The notes under the pieces were generated by a model, which saw only the letters and a program-made list of their open reading frames with translations, did no database searches and had not been told where the DNA came from. Positions 58,833 through 60,588 of a DNA stretch of 60,588 bases are shown here, piece by piece. Positions within the stretch are counted from its first letter, which is position 1, and every line of letters starts with the position of its first letter. Made by a program: the position numbers and the translations under genes. Location: NCBI GenBank assembly GCA_964596165.1, contig CAZQTW010000040.1, positions 1-60,588 on the forward strand, in the 5' to 3' direction. The DNA comes from CAYUQT01 sp964596165 (lineage in GTDB: Bacteria > Planctomycetota > Phycisphaerae > UBA1845 > JAFGLZ01).

Positions 58833-59876
58833 TTACCTCCCCGGCCTTGTCGCCGGAGCTGAACTCGGTTGTGTCGCGCCAGTATGTGGCAGTACGAACG
58901 TGGGACCTTCTCTCTTCCACCACGTCCGCCATGCGTCTACGCTCTCATTTACAAGCCGTTTGTCTTCCTCGGAGGGTTCGCGTTTGTCTCTCACCGCGCT
59001 CACGAGGTGCCCGATGTCGCCGCGCATCGTGGCGGAACGGAGGATCGTGAGAACCAGCGCCCGGTGGCACGGATCAGGAAAATCCAAAAGCTGGATCATG
59101 ACGTCGATTCCGGCCTTATCCCCGGCTCCTGCCACTCTCGATGCCGCCATCAGTCTAACGTTGCTCGGATTCTTGGGTCCCATGCAGTGTCGAACCACAG
59201 TCCACGTATCCGGATCATCAGGATGCGCCCGCAACAAGGCTCTGAGGGCGTGCAACCTGATTCCATAGTCAGGGTCTGATTGGGCAAGTCGCTGCAGGAT
59301 CGGAATCGTTTCCGGAAGGTGCTTGGCCCAAGCGTCCGCACTACCCATGATCTCCCGACGTTGCTCGACTTTCTCACTCTGCAACCCCTGGAGTACCTGC
59401 CCCCGAATGGTCAAGATAAAGCGCTTCTCGCCCTCCTGGTCCTCCTGATCCCGCTGCTCAGGCGTCATCGCGGCTCGACGCCGAGCCTTCTCTGCTTTCC
59501 GCTCGCGTTCGGCATCCTCCGCGTCTCGGGACCGCCAGCCCTTTAGCGCTATGTTCGCATTCCTTCGCACAAGCTCGGATGGGTCTTCCTTTGCCAAGCG
59601 CTCTACCTGTGGCTTGAACTCTCGCAAGTCCTCCTGCACGATGGTTCCCAAAGCATTCACCTTCTTTTCTTCCGTAGCATGGGAGTCGTCGAGCACGGAG
59701 CGGACTCCCGCGATCGTACGTTCGCGGTACTGCGCGTGACGGGCCGCAGCCGCCGCTCGACGTCTCGCCGCTGGCGAGGTGGCGGCTCCATCACTCCCTG
59801 CCAACGCGGCGTTACCGACAAGAAGGCCGCATAGGCACCACGCCGGAAGCCATAGGAATCCTTTTGTTGTTTTCAT
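58833..59876 (-). CDS. Exported HEAT-repeat protein
   Basis: A 347-aa protein from ATG 59876. A signal peptide ends near residue 27. Residues 100-320 are alpha-helical repeats of the HEAT type (YGIRLHALRALLRAHPDD, NVRLMAASRVAGAGD, HRALVLTILRSATMRGD), with a charged coiled coil at 120-150. HEAT repeats bind partner proteins; this one probably scaffolds the next gene product. The upstream frame starts 9 codons earlier but lacks support. Confidence 0.65.
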   Translation of the reverse strand: MKTTKGFLWLPAWCLCGLLVGNAALAGSDGAATSPAARRRAAAAARHAQYRERTIAGVRSVLDDSHATEEKKVNALGTIVQEDLREFKPQVERLAKEDPSELVRRNANIALKGWRSRDAEDAERERKAEKARRRAAMTPEQRDQEDQEGEKRFILTIRGQVLQGLQSEKVEQRREIMGSADAWAKHLPETIPILQRLAQSDPDYGIRLHALRALLRAHPDDPDTWTVVRHCMGPKNPSNVRLMAASRVAGAGDKAGIDVMIQLLDFPDPCHRALVLTILRSATMRGDIGHLVSAVRDKREPSEEDKRLVNESVDAWRTWWKREGPTFVLPHTGATQPSSAPATRPGR

Positions 59877-59954
59877 GCCTGTTGTCTCCACGTCTCCCAT
59901 TGAACCAATCCCGCGGGTCCGAAGCTCGAGCTCGCTGTAGGCGCCGCGGCGCCG

Positions 59955-60588
59955 CTACGGGTTATCCATGTCATATTCCACCCAAACCGGCATGTGCAAT
60001 CGGCGATAGACTTGCCTGCATCCGGGAAAGTCGGTCATGTCCGCAATTCCGCGAATGCTGAAGCGATATGGTAAGTCATCGCCCGTTTCGGGCACGACAT
60101 GCCCAGGGACGAAGAAGAGGGCTGGGTAATTGTCAGCGTTGTTAGTGCTCTGCCGAGAAGGGTCCGCCGGGCCCCAGAAGACGGGCTCCCCGCCCGGCTC
60201 AGGCACCTGTTCGTCGTATCCTTCCCACTTCACGTAGCGCGGGAACCCGTAGCGTTTCTGGCTGCGTACTACCCGCAGCATTTTCATGTTCTCTATCTCG
60301 ACCTCCAACCCCGCATAGTCGCCTAGGACGATCGAGTCGACGGTTCCTCCGGCGTTGTACCCCTCCAAGTCGGCGTTAAGTCCGTACGTCAACCTCGTAC
60401 CCCAGAACTTTTCGCTCTGCAAACCCAGCTGCGGGTCCCACGGACAGTCCCTCATCGTAGTATATGGGCAAAAGCTACCAAGTGGGGTGTCGAACTGGAC
60501 ATCGTGGACCAGCGCCTTGGCCGTTACCACACGGGGATCTGACGTGAACTTGATCCCCGTCCGCGACGACTCCAGGATCAGGCTGTAG
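59955..60588 (-). CDS. Protein of unknown function, 5' part missing beyond the right edge
   Basis: The frame is open from the right edge to the TAG at 59955-59957, giving at least 210 residues. A GTG at 60530 exists but the frame continues upstream, so the start is outside the window. Sequence features: alternating hydrophobic and polar residues with many aromatics (RYGFPRYVKWEGYDEQVPEP, PVFWGPADPS), consistent with a beta-rich secreted domain. No family was recognised. It ends 78 nt before the HEAT gene on the same strand. Confidence 0.6.
   Translation of the reverse strand, partial: YSLILESSRTGIKFTSDPRVVTAKALVHDVQFDTPLGSFCPYTTMRDCPWDPQLGLQSEKFWGTRLTYGLNADLEGYNAGGTVDSIVLGDYAGLEVEIENMKMLRVVRSQKRYGFPRYVKWEGYDEQVPEPGGEPVFWGPADPSRQSTNNADNYPALFFVPGHVVPETGDDLPYRFSIRGIADMTDFPGCRQVYRRLHMPVWVEYDMDNP

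Overview
The window is GC-rich, roughly 60% by eye, and reads as a chromosomal segment of a bacterium of the Planctomycetota/PVC type. That placement is an inference. It rests on the mix of secreted carbohydrate-active proteins (GH38, a five-bladed-propeller/DUF1080 fusion), a sulfatase-maturase-like radical SAM enzyme, Tat-exported Fe-S aldo/keto reductase, many secreted proteins of unknown function and mosaic palindromic repeats. No rRNA, tRNA, CRISPR array, transposase or phage gene was recognised.

Left arm (1-5552, minus strand): the 5' part of an SSS-family symporter cut by the window edge, a secreted PHP-domain protein that precedes it, an FkbM methyltransferase, a processive beta-glycan synthase-like GT2, and a HIT-family hydrolase.

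Ribosomal cluster (5660-22152, minus strand): a nearly complete S10-spc-alpha super-operon, in transcription order rpsJ, rplC, rplD, rplW, rplB, rpsS, rplV, rpsC, rplP, rpmC, rpsQ, rplN, rplX, rplE, rpsN, rpsH, rplF, rplR, rpsE, rplO, secY, adk, map, rpmJ, rpsM, rpsK, rpsD, rpoA, rplQ. rpmD (L30) and infA are missing from their usual slots. A good sigma70-type promoter and a short 5' stem-loop lie just ahead of rpsJ. Many starts had to be moved inward from the longest frame, several to GTG, using Shine-Dalgarno sites and family N-termini.

Metabolic middle (22720-38302): the propeller/DUF1080 fusion, a PurM-like protein, a radical SAM protein with a spaced-out cluster motif, a tightly overlapping PIN-TRAM / membrane glycosyltransferase / PfkB kinase operon, a GH38 alpha-mannosidase divergent from an alpha/beta hydrolase, a repeat-built exported protein and Maf.

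Repeat-rich island (38303-40960): related palindromic repeat blocks on either side of a DUF433/DUF5615 toxin-antitoxin-like pair, a truncated zeta-toxin-like P-loop fragment, and about 900 bp made of short word-like repeats with a 10-bp-period TGTTGCA array.

Right arm (40961-60588): a Tat-exported 883-aa protein, a small Cys-rich acidic protein, a lipoprotein overlapping a Tat-exported Fe-S aldo/keto reductase, a small lipoprotein, an anSME-like radical SAM enzyme, a large hairpin, a FixL/FixJ-type two-component pair, a membrane protein followed by FtsH, an overlapping pair of secreted proteins (one looks like an alpha/alpha-toroid polysaccharide enzyme), a 41-codon small membrane protein with a strong ribosome binding site, and a minus-strand cluster of three secreted/HEAT/unknown genes running off the right edge. 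The best candidates for something undescribed are this right-end cluster (54312-60588) with the small protein, and the repeat island around the toxin-antitoxin pair.
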